A DNA stretch of 64,000 nucleotides from Odobenus rosmarus divergens (taxonomy: Eukaryota; Chordata; Mammalia; Carnivora; Odobenidae): positions 1,662,340 through 1,726,339 of the forward strand of contig NW_004450398.1 of the NCBI RefSeq assembly GCF_000321225.1, given 5' to 3'. Positions 39,321-51,954 of the stretch are shown piece by piece (within the stretch, counting starts at the first letter, position 1; each line of letters opens with the position of its first letter). A program made the translations under genes and the position numbers. The notes under the pieces are model-generated. The model was not told where the DNA came from. It did not search any database and saw only the letters and a program-made list of their open reading frames with translations.

Positions 39321-39522
39321 GGGGCGCCTGGGTGGCTCAGTCATTAAGCATCTGCCTTCGGCTCAGGTCATGGTCCCAGGGTCCTGGGATCGAGCCCCAC
39401 ATCGGGCTCCCTGCTCGGCGGGAAGCCTGCTTCTCCCTCTCCCACTCCCCCTGCTTGTGTTCCCTCTCTCGCTCTCTTTCTCTGTCAAATAAATAAATAA
39501 AATCTTAAAAAAAAAAAAAAAA
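39321..39522 (+). mobile_element. Can-SINE
   Basis: It starts GGGGCGCCTGGGTGGCTCAG, ends (AAAT)nCTT plus A-run, and is flanked by aaaaagttag. Confidence 0.95.
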
Positions 39523-39524
39523 GT

Positions 39525-39690
39525 TAGCTTTTATCAAGGACTTATTGTGCACCTGGCACTGTTACAGGTCTTTGCACCTGTGACCTCATGTAAGCCTCTG
39601 GATGTCACTATAGGGTAGACAACATCATTGTACCCGTTTTACAGATCAGAGAGGTCCAAGAATGTACTGGAAGCATACAACTCATAAAAA
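39525..39690 (+). mobile_element. MIR-like ancient SINE
   Basis: It reads 'attgtgcacctggcactgtt', 'acctcatgtaagcctctgg' and 'cgttttacagatcagagagg', in MIR order. A second MIR-like stretch lies at about 40155-40270. Confidence 0.55.
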
Positions 39691-40299
39691 AAAGGGTGGG
39701 ATAAGAGGTCCTGGAAGGCTAGCTCCAGAGCCTGGGCCCGTAACTGCTACAGTGCCCTCCCTCGCTCCTTCACTCATGCCCCAAACACCGGCCGCTGGAA
39801 TCAAGGTGGGGGTGCACAGGGCTGGCCCATCAGGAGCCCTGGGGCTAAGTCTTTCCCTACCACTGCCTGGCTGGGTGGCCTTGGGCAAGGCTCTGTCCCC
39901 CTCTGAGCTTTAGTTTCCCCTTCTGTGGAATTAAGGAGCTGGGTCACCCTAACTCATGGCTTCCCTGCAAATAGGATCTCTGTCTACAGCCAGACTTGAT
40001 CATCAGTTGCCCAGGACTGACTTCAACCTCTGGTGCCTCAAAGGAAATCTTCTGATCCCCACGGAAATCTTCACATCCCATGCCAACCCTGGCTGGTGAC
40101 CCCCTCACCAAAGACACAGATGACCCTCCTCCCCCCCAAAAAAGAAACAGCAAGAGGCAACAATCATTGAGCCTGTGCCTCACATACATCATCTCATTTC
40201 ATCCCCCCAACAACCTGTAAGGTACGTACTGTTTTTATACCCAACGAGGTTTACCTTACCCAGGAGCAGAATCACGTACTCTCACCACACCTCACCCCG

Positions 40300-41140
40300 C
40301 ATTCCCAGTCCCAGGCATCTACCCTCCAGAAATGAAAACTTAGGTTCACGCCAAAAATACGGATGTTTATAGAAGTCTGTTCATGATTGCCCCAAACTGG
40401 AGACAACCCAGAGGTCATTCGGCAGGTGCACGGAGAAACAAACCGTGGCACATTCACACCCTGAAATACGACTCAGCAAGAAAAAGGAATAGACATTTGG
40501 TAGGTGCAGCAACTTAAGATCAATCTCAAGTACATTATATTGGGCACAAAAGAAACCAGACCCGACAGTAGGATTCCACTTATACGACATCCTGGCATGA
40601 CTAAAACCATACGGACAGAAAACAGATTAGTAGTTGCCAGGGGCTGGGGGAAGCAGAGGGGACTGAATAGAAAGGGGCAGCAGGAGGGCACTTTTTAGGG
40701 TGATAGAATTATCTTGTGTCCTGGTTGCGGTGGTGGTCGTTACACAAATATCTACCTGTGTTAAAATTCATAGAACTGGACACACCCACACAGAGACACA
40801 CACACACCCCCAGTGCAGAATCCCCGCCCCAGGCTAGATGGCTCCATGCACAAGGCAGCAGGCTGTCTGTTGTCATGGGCTCTGGCCCAGCCAGAAAACA
40901 CCAGGTCCTCTTCAGGGGACTCAGCCCAGGGGACCAAGCAAGTTCAACCGTGTCTGAGTTCATGCTTATAGAGTAAGTACCAGGGGAGTGGGGAATGACT
41001 GCTGAATGGGTACATGCCTCCTTCTGGGCTGAGGAAAATGTTCTGGAACTAGGCAGAGAGTGGTTGTACAACAATGTGAATGTGCCAAACGCCAATGCAT
41101 CGTACCCCTTAAGATGGTTCCTTTCATGTCATATAAATTT
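40300..41140 (+). mobile_element. Old LINE-1 3' ends (two fragments)
   Basis: 40300-40770 has 'agttgccaggggctggggg' in L1 3' UTR context. 40960-41140 has 'gaaaatgttctggaactagg' and 'ggttgtacaacaatgtgaatg'. A short segment rich in cacac lies between them. Confidence 0.65.
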
Positions 41141-41152
41141 CACCTTTATTTT

Positions 41153-41342
41153 GGGGCACCTGGGTGGCTCCGCCAGTTAAGCGTCTGCCTTCAGCTCAGG
41201 TCATGATCTCAGGGTCCTGGGATCGAGCCCCGAGTCGGGCTCCCTGCTCAGCGGGGAGCCTGTTTCTCCCTCTGCCACTGCCCCTCCCCGCCCCCGCTCT
41301 TGTGTGCAGTCTCTCTCAAATAAATAAATACAATCTTTTTTA
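41153..41342 (+). mobile_element. Can-SINE
   Basis: It starts GGGGCACCTGGGTGGCTCCG and is flanked by aaatttcacctttattt and aaaattcacctttattt. Confidence 0.95.
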
Positions 41343-41439
41343 AAATTCACCTTTATTTTAAAAAAGGGAAAAAAAACCCTCAAACCAGAAAAAAACAAAA
41401 ATGTATCCAGGGATTACTATGCCCTAAATCTACCCCCAA

Positions 41440-41545
41440 GGAAACAGGCTTCACACGAGATCAAGTGACTTGGCCAAGGCCACACAGCCAGTATGAGGCT
41501 GACCCTGAATCAGTAGCCTTCTAAGCTTGAATCCTTGCCACTGGA
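41440..41545 (+). mobile_element. MIR-like fragment
   Basis: It reads 'agtgacttggccaaggccac' followed by 'acagccagtatgaggctga'. Diverged. Confidence 0.5.
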
Positions 41546-41790
41546 CATAAAGTGATAAGATGGGTTAAATACCATCCCCCCACCAAAAAAAGTGACTTCC
41601 TAATTACCTAGACGCCGACTGTTTCTCCTCAGCCATGAATGACCGCGGATCAGTGTAGGTGTGGCTTGGAAAAAACACATTTCTCCAAAACGAAAATGGG
41701 GGACAGAATCCAGTCGGAATGCCTTCTCCCCGGAGTGGTGTGACCTGATTTATGTGAAAATTCTCTCCAGCGTTTACACAGGAAACCCAG

Positions 41791-41984
41791 GGGCGCCTGG
41801 GTGGCTCAGTCGGTGAAGTGGCCGACTCTTGGTTTTGGCTCCCGGCGTGACTTCAGGGTTCTAAGATTGTGGGGCTCCATGCTTAGCAGGGAGTCTGCTT
41901 AAGGCTCTCTCTCTCCCTCCCCCTCTGCCTCTTCCCCTGCTTGTGCTTTCTCTCTCGCAAGCAAATAAATAAATAAATAAATAA
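41791..41984 (+). mobile_element. Can-SINE (variant body)
   Basis: It starts GGGCGCCTGGGTGGCTCAG, has the variant 'ccgactcttggttttggctc' section, ends (AAAT)n, and is flanked by gaaacccagg. Confidence 0.95.
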
Positions 41985-44900
41985 GAAACCCAGGCCAATA
42001 TTTTGTACTTGTCACGAGTCCCTTTTCCCCAGAATGATCACGATTCTGTGAAAGTGGAACTGTTCTACACAGTTGAGACTGAGCATCATCCTGCATGTTT
42101 GTACAGAAAGAACAAAACCTTCCGAGCAAAGCGGTGAATAGGAATGCCTTAGATCATGGGGCAGACAGGGAAAGTGGGGGCATGGGATGTCAACATGGCC
42201 CCCCCAAGGGCAGCCAGCACTTGGGCTTAGGCTAAGGGGCAGAGGGATGGACATGAGGATCTCCCCCACCCCTGCCCCACCCCCGCCGGAGCCTCAAAGC
42301 AGTTTCTCCAAACCTAAATACCTCAACTGCCAGAAAGGGGTAGCTTCCCAACTGTGCTGGGACTGTGGTTTTCTCTGGGGGGCCCTGACCCTCATTAGAG
42401 GTTCACCGAGCCATACAGCCTGGCTGCTCACCTCTGAAGGACTCAGACTTCAGCCTTGCAAAACAGCGACACTTCTGAGTGAACCCAGCTGGGAATAAAG
42501 GAAGTGTGAGTCAACCCTGAGAGGTTCTTAAAAACGGCTGTATTCGGGTGCTGCAACCGGGCCGGAGACAAGTCTGTGTGAGCCTGGGTTGGGTGCCAGG
42601 TGCCAACCCCCACCCCCAGCCATCCTCGGGAACCCGTGGGCAGCAGGCTGGCTGCAGAGGGCTGGGCTGTGCCAGCCAGGGAGCTCCCAGGAAGGCGCTT
42701 CTGCCCAGACACCTGCTGGGCAGGGGGCTTGGGCAGTGGGAGGGGAGCCAGGCTCCAGGAGGGACCGTCAGGAGAGCCCTTGGTCAAGAGGAGAAGAACC
42801 CCATTGTATGCAAGTGTTACCTTGCCTGGGAGATGTGACGTGGCCCCATTTCACAGAGAAAGACTGAGTCCGATCTCTTTACTCATTTCTTCTTTCAACA
42901 AGCATTCACCGAATGCCTTGGTGCCAGGTGCTGGGATGCAGTAGTGAACAAAACAGACAAGGACCCTGATTTTATGAAGTTTGTGGTTTGGTGAGAGATG
43001 AGGAGTAAGGAGACCCTGTGACAGGTGATGTGTATACAAGTGAAGGAGATCAACCGGGAGGGTGCAGAGAAGACCTTTCCCTGGAAAGTCTCCTTAGTCT
43101 GAAACCTTTGAATGATGAGTGATCCAGGGAAGGGCACTGCAAGCCGAAGGGAGAGCAGATGCAAAGGCCCTGAGGTAGGAATGACTCTGTCTGAGGACCA
43201 GAAAGACCCAGCGCAGGTGGATGTAGTGAGTGAGGTGGTCATGGGTGGGGAGGGGGGGATTGTCAAGAGATTGGGGGAGGACCTGATCAGGGAGAGACAA
43301 ACTTTGTTCTAAATGCAACAGGAATTCTCTAGGATTGGGGGGCGGGGGTGCTCTGATTTTCATTTTTGTGGCTGTTCTTGGCTGCTGTGTAGAAAGTGGA
43401 CTGTAGGGGCAGAGAGGCTCCTGGCTGTCTTTGCAGTAACTGAGGTGCTTGGGGCTTGGAGCAAGGTGGCATGGGGAGGTGAGGAGAAATGGCTGGTTTC
43501 AGCCCCCTCCCTCCACCATGGCCTGATAGGGGGTGACAAAGAAAGGAGTCAAGAATGACACCCTGCTTGGGGGCCTGAGCAATTGGGTTTAGGCAGGTGG
43601 CCCTGACCGAGATGAGGACGGTTGGAGCAAGGTCCCCCAGGCAGGAATTGACTGTCCCTCCTTCTGCCTGTAACTCCCATCACCCCCAAAGGGAGACCCA
43701 GAGTGCCCTGTATTCCTGCCGCTCCTTGCCTCGGTCTCTCCATCCTGAACTCATGCTGCCCCCCAAGGCACAGAGCCCTTCCCACTCTGTCCCCTGACAT
43801 GCCCTCTCTGTCCTGCCCCCACACCTTTGCTCAGTCCCTCCTGCCAGAGGGCCCTTTCTCCCTTGGGCTGAGAGGAAGACACCCCCCCGCACCCCCATGT
43901 TAGGATGCCTCTGAGGGGCTGGACAGGGCGCAGCAACTCTAAAAGCCAGGGCCTCCTTGATTTGAATTCCACCTTGACTTCCTCCTAGCACACACGCCTG
44001 AGCAAGTTCCTTCACAGGACTCCGTTTCTACATCCGCAAAATGGGGTTGAAAATGTAAGTCCCGACCAACATGGGGTAGCTGCAGGTGTAAAGAAGGCAC
44101 ACTCACTCATTCGGCTCCTGGGACATGAAACGTGACACCAAGGGTTAGACGGTATTTTTCCAGATGGAACAGAAATTCCGTGGGGAAGCAAGCACTCTGA
44201 TATTTCTGTGCTCAGACCCCTGTGCTAACTCAGGGAAGCACATCTGGGTGAGTGAAAAGGCTGGTGCTCACCAGGAGGACTACCCCATTCATGGCTGAGT
44301 CTCCAAGGTGTCCCCGACAGATGCCCGCATGATTGCGAGGACTTCCTCGCCTGACTTTACAGGAGGGGAAACTGAGGCCCGGGCCCACACAGGGATATGC
44401 TATGGGCAGGCTCCTTCATGAGTCTTTCTCTGGCCAGTTGGGACCTTGAGACGGGTCCCCCAGATGCACCCACATTTCCCGAGGCAGCTCCATCCTCAAC
44501 AGCCCTGGTAGCACATGCCCTCCCTCAGGCCCCCCCAGTTGGCTTCATGCCGCCAATGCCATAGCCAGTTGGGCCCGCAGCTGACACTGGGGCCAGATGT
44601 CCTGCCTTCATTTACATCCCTTCCACATTGTGCAGCCAGAGGAGCGAGAAGGGGAAGCCACAGGTCAGACCAAGCCTCGGTCACAGTGCCCACTGTCGCT
44701 GCCGTGCAGTGTCTGCTGGAAACTAGACCATGAGGTTTACAGGAATCAGGGCCTTTGAGCAGCACCAGATGTGAAAGCAAAACTCACACATGCACACATG
44801 CATGCACACAGAGGAACATACATGCGCATGCACACACGCGCACACGCGTACGAGCACATGCAGATGCCTGCGGGCATGCGTGTGCAAAGCACGCTCGCTC

Positions 44901-45385
44901 CTCTCCCTGTGGACCACCCCCATCCCAGATGGCAAACTTGTACCACCCCACCCACCAGGAAGCTCCCCATCCCAGCAATCACAGCCACTTGGAAGCAGGG
45001 GGAGACCTGAGAGATGATCACAATCAGAAAAACAACCCGCTTCCTCCAGAGGGGGCTCGTGGAAAGCCGTGGATGGTCACAGCTCTCACAGGAGGCAGGA
45101 GGGCTCTCATCTTCCAGAAGAGGAAACTGAGGCCCCAAAGGTAATGATGTCTTGTCCAGGGCACCAAGGTCTGCACATCTCCTGCTCCAGCCCAGCGTGT
45201 CTGTACGGAGAGGCGGGTCCAGGTCCAGACAGTGCTGTCCCCGGGGAGGATCCCTGGCCCACCGTTCCCAACTGATCCTGGAAGGGTCCTTGGCAGGCTG
45301 GCATCGGAGGCCAGTGAGCAAGAGCCCCCCGAAGCCGCATGGTGGGGGCTGAAGGGGAGGAGACTTGCCGAGGGTCACCCAGTAT
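41985..45385. other. Intergenic DNA, largely unique
   Basis: No gene recognised. About 42880-43300 looks like an ancient interspersed repeat ('aatgccttggtgccaggtgc', 'gcaaaggccctgaggtagg'). The phrase gcaaaggccctgagg also recurs at 55840-55853 in a similar setting, and a diverged cousin sits near 61400. A purine/pyrimidine-alternating tract lies at 44784-44887. Confidence 0.5.
44784..44887 (+). repeat. Alternating purine-pyrimidine (CA/TG/CG) tract
   Basis: About 100 bp of cacacatgcacacatgcatg-like and cgcacacgcgtacg-like sequence. Such tracts can take up left-handed DNA in principle. They also keep reading frames open on both strands, which explains several spurious ORFs here. Confidence 0.85.
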
Positions 45386-45800
45386 GCAGGGTCTCTAGGG
45401 CTGCTGTAACAAATTACCACTAACTAGGCAGCTTAAAACAATAGAAATTGATTCTCGCACAATTCTGGAAGCCAGAAGTCTGAAATCAAGGTGCCAGCAG
45501 GCCCATGCTCCCTCTGGAGGCTCTGGGGGAGATTCCTTCCTTCTCCCTTCCAGCTGCATGATTCCAATCTCTGCCTCCCCACCTCTGTGTCTGTGTGTCC
45601 AAATCTCCTGTGCTTCTCTTCTAAACCTATCAATGGGTTGTGGCCCACCCTAAATTCATATGTTCTCATCAAAAGACCCTTTATTATATCTGCAAAGACT
45701 TTTTTTTCCCCAAAAATAAGATCCCATTCACAGAGTCTGAGGGCATTGGATGTGAACCTATTTCTTTGAGGGACACTATGCCAACCCACTATACTTGATG
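45386..45800 (-). mobile_element. MaLR (MLT1-like) LTR, reverse orientation
   Basis: It reads 'tctctagggctgctgtaac', 'gcagcttaaaacaatagaa', 'ttctggaagccagaagtctg' and 'caaaaataagatcccattc'. This is the reverse complement order of an MLT1-type LTR. Confidence 0.75.
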
Positions 45801-45869
45801 AGCCAGGGGCAATACCAGGAAGAGGCCTCCCCACATCTCAGCCCTTATCTGGAATATCATTAACATGAC

Positions 45870-46130
45870 CAGAGGTGGGACAGGAGACAGATTTTGGAGC
45901 CTCTCAGCCTGGCTTGGAATCCTGACCTTACCTCTTATTTGCTGTGGTACCTCAAGCAAGTGACTCACCCTCTCTGTGCCTTGATTTCTTCACATGTAAA
46001 ATGAGGATAAGACAGTCCTTGCCTCATAATGGAAATTACATGAGTTGATACTTATTAAGGCTCAGAACAGTGCCTCCCTGGAATCTAGAAAGCTCTCAAT
46101 TAATGTCTGATAAATAAATACAAAAATCAT
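45870..46130 (+). mobile_element. MIR, near full length
   Basis: Good match to MIR order: 'ggcttggaatcctgaccttac', 'caagcaagtgactcaccctc', 'cacatgtaaaatgaggataa' and 'tacatgagttgatacttatt', each altered slightly. Confidence 0.75.
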
Positions 46131-46174
46131 GTCTGGCACACTTGGTTCAGTAAGTGCTAAATACCGGCTGAGGG

Positions 46175-46940
46175 AGGTGCTGGGGAGGAAAAATTTTCCT
46201 CGTCTTATTAAGTTTCTTTCGGCCTAAGAATTAAATTGACAGATCAGCAGGAGAAAATCAACTGTAATTACAGACATGCAGGGGCCCTATAAGAATAGAA
46301 GGCCCACGGGCAGTCAGGCAGTTGAGGTTTTAATGGCATCCAGAGCTGAGGAGAAGTGGGTAGGGGTCTGGGCCTTCAAACGGAAGGAAGACAATTCACA
46401 GGGAGATGAAAAAGAGTAAATGTTTGGTAAGTAAATATTTGCCGGGCCACTCAGAACCAGTGGGACACAGAGAGAAATTTTAATCAACAGACTTTTGCCA
46501 TTTTCCTCCCTGTCTACCACATCTAGTTCATATTACGTTATAGTTATCTGTGGGGACAGCTCCTACAGCAGGTCCTCTGTCTAAATTCTTTCTTCTTAAA
46601 AAAAAGATTTTATTTATTTATTTTAGAGAAAGAGAGTGTGTGCATGAGTGGGGGGGAGGGACAGAGGGAGAGGGAGGGAATCTCAAGCAGACTCTGCGCT
46701 GAGTGTGGAGCACAACATGGGGCTTGATCTCACGACCCTGAGATCGTGACCTGAGCCGAAATCAAGAGTCAGACACTTAACCGACTGAACCACCCAGGCG
46801 TCCCTGTCTAAATTTTTTCAGGCAGTTAGGGGGAAGGTCAAAGTTCCTTCCTGAGCCTTCCGTTTCTTAAAAATAATCAACCTAAAGTAATCTACATGCC
46901 AAAGAGACACATCTTGGGCTTGCAAGGTTTGCTCCTTTAA
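46175..46940 (-). mobile_element. Endogenous retroviral LTR, reverse orientation (family A), solo
   Basis: Read on the minus strand it aligns with the LTR at 61937-62683: 'aagagacacat...' head, 'cctgctgtaggagctgtcc', 'ttaattcttaggccgaaag', and an end in cctccccagca. A Can-SINE (46591-46804) splits it. No retroviral coding sequence adjoins. Boundaries are approximate. Confidence 0.75.
46591..46804 (-). mobile_element. Can-SINE inside LTR
   Basis: Reverse copy ending GAACCACCCAGGCGTCCC. Flanked by ctgtctaaattctttc and ctgtctaaattttttc. SINE and LTR have the same orientation. Confidence 0.95.
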
Positions 46941-47249
46941 AGTCACTGGTAATGCTCCAAAGGATCCCTCACCAAGCATCTTTCTGGGTTCCCCCCTTCA
47001 CTGCCCCCACCCCGAGAGAGGCAGAGAATGTTGTAATTGTCCCACTTGTCAGATAAAAACACTGAGTCCCAGTGGAGGCAGGGGGGACAGCCGCTAACCT
47101 AGGGTCCTGGCTCTGGGTGAGGGTCCCACATGCTGGCTCACAGACAACATCTGACCCCCAACAAAGGCTTCAAAGCAAAAAGAGAAAAGCAGGACAAGTT
47201 CATAGGTGATTGATAAAGCTAAAGCTAATCCTGGCAAACAGAATGATGA

Positions 47250-47410
47250 AGAGCCCTGTTTCTCTGAGGGTGGTCCCTGGGCCAGCAGCATCAGCCTCAC
47301 GTGGGGACTGGCTAGGAATGCACATTCTTGGGGCCCCCCACAGAGCTTCAAAAGCTGCAGGCAAGGCTTTCCAGGGGCTGCTGAAGCATGCTAAAGTTTG
47401 AGGACCACTG
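47250..47410 (+). mobile_element. MER5A-like hAT-Charlie element
   Basis: It reads 'ccagcagcatcagcctcacg', 'ctaggaatgcacattcttgg' and 'gctaaagtttgaggaccactg', the MER5A order to its right terminus. Confidence 0.85.
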
Positions 47411-47439
47411 GCCTAGTGGTGTAGGACAGAGAGCCAGGC

Positions 47440-47610
47440 ACCCTGGGGGGTTGGAATCTGGGATCTGCCACCTAATAGCTGTGTGGCCTCAGGTGCCATC
47501 ACTTCATGTCTCCAGACATCCACTTCCCAGCTGGAAATGGAGATCACGATCAAGTCTGGGGCACAGGGCTGCACCAGGCCTCAAGTTCACACCTGGCACG
47601 GTGCAGATGC
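47440..47610 (+). mobile_element. MIR-like ancient SINE
   Basis: It reads 'ggaatctgggatctgccacc', 'agctgtgtggcctcaggtgc' and 'gctggaaatggagatcacg'. Diverged. Confidence 0.55.
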
Positions 47611-49766
47611 TGATTAATCACTGTAATTATTCTATTGTAGGGACTGGCTTTCCCCGGACTTTATGAGCTTCCACCAGTGTGTGCACATTCCTTTTGGGAA
47701 GGGATGAAAATGGGAGATATTAACTGGTTTCTTCAAAACTCTACTTGGTAAGTTTTTAAGGTTGGTAGTTAACTTTTTAGTCAAGTCTGAGATCCCTGGG
47801 ATCCTAAAATCAGGGAGCCAGCACTTTAAGATGGGAGGTCACTGGCCCTTTCACAAGTGGGTAAACTGAGGCTCCCTTGGGCCCCTCTGGGGAGTGCCAA
47901 CCCCACAGGAAACAGCATTTGGCTTCCATGGAAATTTCACTGAGCTGCCCCTCACAAGCAATTAGGAATGGGTAGTTCCAGGAGACGGGGCCTTTCCCCA
48001 GATGCCTGAATTTTCTTAGAATCTCACCTGGGCAGAGGGACACTGCTGGTCTTGGGTCTGAGCGGCACTGCAGGGGTGATGTCAAGGACCATAGCAAAAA
48101 TCCCAGGGGCCATTCACGGCCACCTGTCCTGCAAAGGGAGGACTCTCCCACCTTACAGCCAAGTACTCTAAGGCCCAGAGCTGAAGATGTGAGCCCAAGG
48201 CCACAAAGGTGCTAGGTGGCAGAGCAAGGATTCAAACTGAGGTGTGTCGAGCCTCAAAACCTGGGAGATTTCCAGGTTTGGGGGCCCCCAGGCACTCCTG
48301 GCCACCACCATCCAAGCCCCCAGCCTAGCCTGACCAAGGCTGAGGAAGAGGGAGGCTACGGCTTCCATATCCCATCCACTGTCCTTGTCTACCTGCCAAG
48401 GTTTGGCTTCCGACGTAGGAAGCTGGGGATGGGGCGGGGGCGGGCGGCAGTTCTGCAGAAGATTCATCACCTGTCACAGGAGGGATTCGGGATCCCTCCA
48501 CCTCACCCAATTTCCAGGCAGGCCACCCAGATACAGCAGTCTGGGACATGGGGCCAAGTGTCAGATCGCAGACCCAGAGGCTAAGGGACATGTCTGCAGA
48601 ACCTCTCAGCCTCAGCTTCTGCCTCTGAAACATGGCTTCCCATTCCTGACCTGGGGATCTCTGATTTCTGAGAAGCCGCAGAAGAAGCAACACCGGCCTA
48701 CTGTTTCTGGTTGCCTGTTGTCCCCAGAGAGCCCAGTGGCAGGACTCCCAGTCGGAATGCAGCTGCTGGGCTCAGCAGACAGGGAACTGGGACCAGTGGG
48801 GGAGGGGGAGGGACGAAGGGCCAAGGTCAACTCCCAAGTGGCATGGGGGGGTGGGGGAGTGGGGGAGGGTGTATGTTGGTGGGTGGCGGCTGGGGGCTAT
48901 CCAGCACTTACTATGTGTCCAAATTTGAAGGGCTCCTCTTAGGTTTGCATGTTTCATCCTCGCCAACAACTGGGCGAGGCTGGGGTTTACAGCAAGAAGA
49001 CCAAGGCACAGAGAAGTTGAGTAGCCACCCATGGTCACACAGCGGGTCTGTGCAGAGCTGATTTGGACCTCACACACGGGTTCCAGAGGCCACACTGCAT
49101 CACTCAGCCCTGTGGCCTTTGGGGACCAGGGACTCAGCAAGGAAATGACAGCATGAGTGAGGCAGGGACAGGGTGGGGACAGCCAAGGGCGGGGAACAGG
49201 CACAGGCACTGGGGGTCACCCCTAGCAGGGGAGGCTGGACAGCGGGGCCTGCGGTGGTGCTGCTGGGCCAGGAGGCATGTCCAGACAGGTGGTACAGGGG
49301 CCAGGGGCCACCCTCCACCCTCCCCTCTGCTATGCCTGCCCTTTGAAGCAGCGATTCCACTTCTTGGAACCTGCCCTGAGGCAATGCTCCCCTTCCTCCT
49401 CCTGGGGGCTAAGCACCAGTGCGGGTGGCTTTGTCTCCCCACCCAGGGACCACACGCATTTCCTGAGAAAGGCACTCCTTCCCCCCAGCACCTGGTAGGA
49501 AGGGGGGGCAATTACAGAGAGCACTGTGGGTGGCCAGGCCCAGCGAATTCCTCTTGAGACCATTCCTGGGCTGGGTATGTTCTCCAGTGTCATTGAATGC
49601 TGTTTCATTCCCCATCCATATAGCACCCCAAACCATCTGTGCCTGTGTGATCATTTCCATGGAGGAATCCCCTAAATACGGTACAGTGCACGCCTCTGAA
49701 GCGTGCAGCTTGAACAATTTTTACACACACACTTGAAAGTCACTGCCCCGATCAAGATTCGGGCCC
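47611..49766. other. Intergenic DNA, GC-rich and mostly unique
   Basis: No gene recognised. MIR-like traces lie near 48140-48245 ('aggtggcagagcaaggattc') and 48900-49070. Overlapping open frames on both strands reflect GC content. Confidence 0.45.
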
Positions 49767-49935
49767 TGGCTACTCAAAGTGTGGTCCTCAGGCCAGGGGC
49801 ACCCAGCTCTCTGGGGAGCTTTTGGAAATGCAGAACTGCCTGCCCACCAGCACCTACCCAATGGGTCACAATCTGCCTTCCATTGAATAAGACCCCAGGG
49901 GATTCATGTTCCATAGCGGTGGTGGTGGGAACCGT
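49767..49935 (+). mobile_element. MER5-like element
   Basis: It opens 'ctactcaaagtgtggtcctc', continues 'gcttttggaaatgcagaac' and ends near 'gattcatgttccatagcgg'. Diverged MER5 order. Confidence 0.6.
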
Positions 49936-49944
49936 TGTATGCCC

Positions 49945-49966
49945 GGGGGGGGGGGGGGGGGGGGGG
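49945..49966 (+). repeat. G homopolymer (22)
   Basis: A run of about 22 G at a GC-rich spot. The length should be treated as approximate; long G runs are error-prone in sequencing. Confidence 0.9.
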
Positions 49967-51950
49967 CCTTCCGACACCCCCGCCCCCGGCACTTTCTCAA
50001 GCATGTCAAACAAGCTTTGTAGCTCTCAAGTGCAAAACGAGCTTATGAAGCAGAAACTATTATTATCATATTAATATATTCATATCAACAGCACATCGAT
50101 ATGACTATGAATAGCCTATCTGTGCCATTTCACCAGGGAGAAAACCAAACCTTGGAGAGATTTCACGACTTGCCCGAGTGCTACACAGTGGGGCAGTCTG
50201 GATGGGAACCCAGACTGAGTCCACAGCCCTGATTTTACTAAATCTCTCAGAGAGTGAGCAACATAGGACGTCCCTCCAGCAAGCTGGTTTAAGAAAGAAA
50301 GCTTCTTTTCTTTTCTTTCTTCCTTTGAAAAAGAACCCCACAATAATGATGCGTGCTTATGATTTAAACAAAAATTCAAAGCCTCCAAAGGCTTTCAGAA
50401 AACAGTCAGCTTCCGTCCCAGCCATCCGTGGCCTCCTGGCCATCCTTCCTGGAGGCCCCCACTCTGATCAATTTCCTGCATGCCTTTTCAAAAAGACGCT
50501 TGCAGGTACCAGCACGTGGAAATAACTCATGTTTTCTCTTCCTTGTGCAAATGGGAGCATGTTCTGCAACCAGACCTGCCCCTTGCTTTTATCACCCTGT
50601 ACTTCATCTCCCTATCAGCACATAAAACCTTGGTTATGGTGCGGATGTACCATAATTTACCTTCAGACTGCAGGGTACACAGGCTGCTCCCCGTCTTTTA
50701 TGACCATGGCCTTGCTGGGCCGAGTCACCTTGCACTGGACTCCTCTGCACCTCTAGGGCATTGCTGCAGGATGGCACCCAGAGGAGAAATGGCCCCGCCC
50801 CTGCTGTGTGTGATGTTGACCCTGGCAGTTACAAGGAGCATTCCTTATCTGCCAGCCTTGGACTGCTTTCAAGTTGCCTGGCGCCTCTGGCGCACATATC
50901 CTGGGTGGGGGCTGACAGGAGGGGTCCATAGTAGGGAGGGTCGGTGCTTTCCAAGAAACCGAAAATGGAACCGGAAAAAGTACTGGCAGCTCTTGAGGCT
51001 CCTTGAGAGCAGGAAACTTGGCTGTGTAGCCCCTTCTCCAGAGATAAGAGCCTGGAGCCTCCCCTTCCCTGAACATCCTGGGGTGACAGCCTCACCCCAC
51101 TTTCACCACCCCACCGCAAAGCTACTCAGACTTGAGCTTTGCCTTGGATCAGGGTCTAGTTAAGCGTGTTCACTTAACCAACAATCACGTGGCACAGATG
51201 TATCAGGACACATCGGTGCCCGCCTCCTTTGGGCCAGGTGGAGCCTTATCTGTTCACTTTCCAACTGTTTCTGGAATGCTAGCTGGGTGTCAAGGACTGT
51301 TTCAAGCACAGGATAGATATTAGTTCATTTAATCCTCAAAAACATACTGAGGTAGGTACAGTTATGCCCATTTTACAGAGGAGGGAAGTGAGGCTGGACG
51401 GTTAAGAACCACAGCAAGGTGACACAGCTAGTAAGGACAGAGCCCGCATCTTCACCATGAAGCTATGGGCAATGGCTCTCAAGTATGGATGGGCACCAAT
51501 GTCCCATGGGGGCGGGGCTTGTTGAAACTCACTCTGCTGGGCCCTGCACACCCCCAGAGTTCCTAACCCCCAAGGTGTGAGGGAGGACCGAGAGTCCTCA
51601 TTTCTCACAAGCTCCAGGGGATGCTATGCTTCGGCTCAGGGCCCACACTGTGGGCATCGCTGCTGTAAGCCCTGTAGAACTTTCTCAAAACAAGCCGATG
51701 TGCAGTGGCCCTCTGCATTCCAGAAGGATCCTTTACTGGACAAGAGTTGGTCATCAAGGCCCTCAGACTAGTGATTCTTCACCAAAGGTCTCATGCACGC
51801 CCACCCTTACCCCGTGGCCTGTGGCCTGGGCTTCACCAGTGACCCAGACCCCAAATGAGGAGCTACTTCATGACACACTCACCTGACGGCACAAAACAAA
51901 AAAGACAAGAGCAGGTGTGGTGAGCATGGGGGGGGGGGCGTGGGACTCCC
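49967..51950. other. Intergenic DNA with old repeat traces
   Basis: About 50500-50760 has an old L1/transposon feel ('gcggatgtaccataatttac'). About 51260-51450 is MIR-like ('agttcatttaatcctcaaa', 'attttacagaggaggga'). About 51455-51565 is MER5-like ('caatggctctcaagtatgg'). No gene. Confidence 0.45.
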
Positions 51951-51954
51951 GTGC

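Noticed and set aside
44746..45420. 224-codon minus-strand frame, the second longest in the window
   Set aside because: Part of it is the alternating CA/TG tract (Cys/Ala/Met/Val-rich translation). There is no domain, no CpG island, and competing frames lie on the other strand.
50480..51163. 227-codon plus-strand frame
   Set aside because: It crosses old repeat-like DNA and unrelated unique sequence. Composition is not protein-like and no motif is recognisable.
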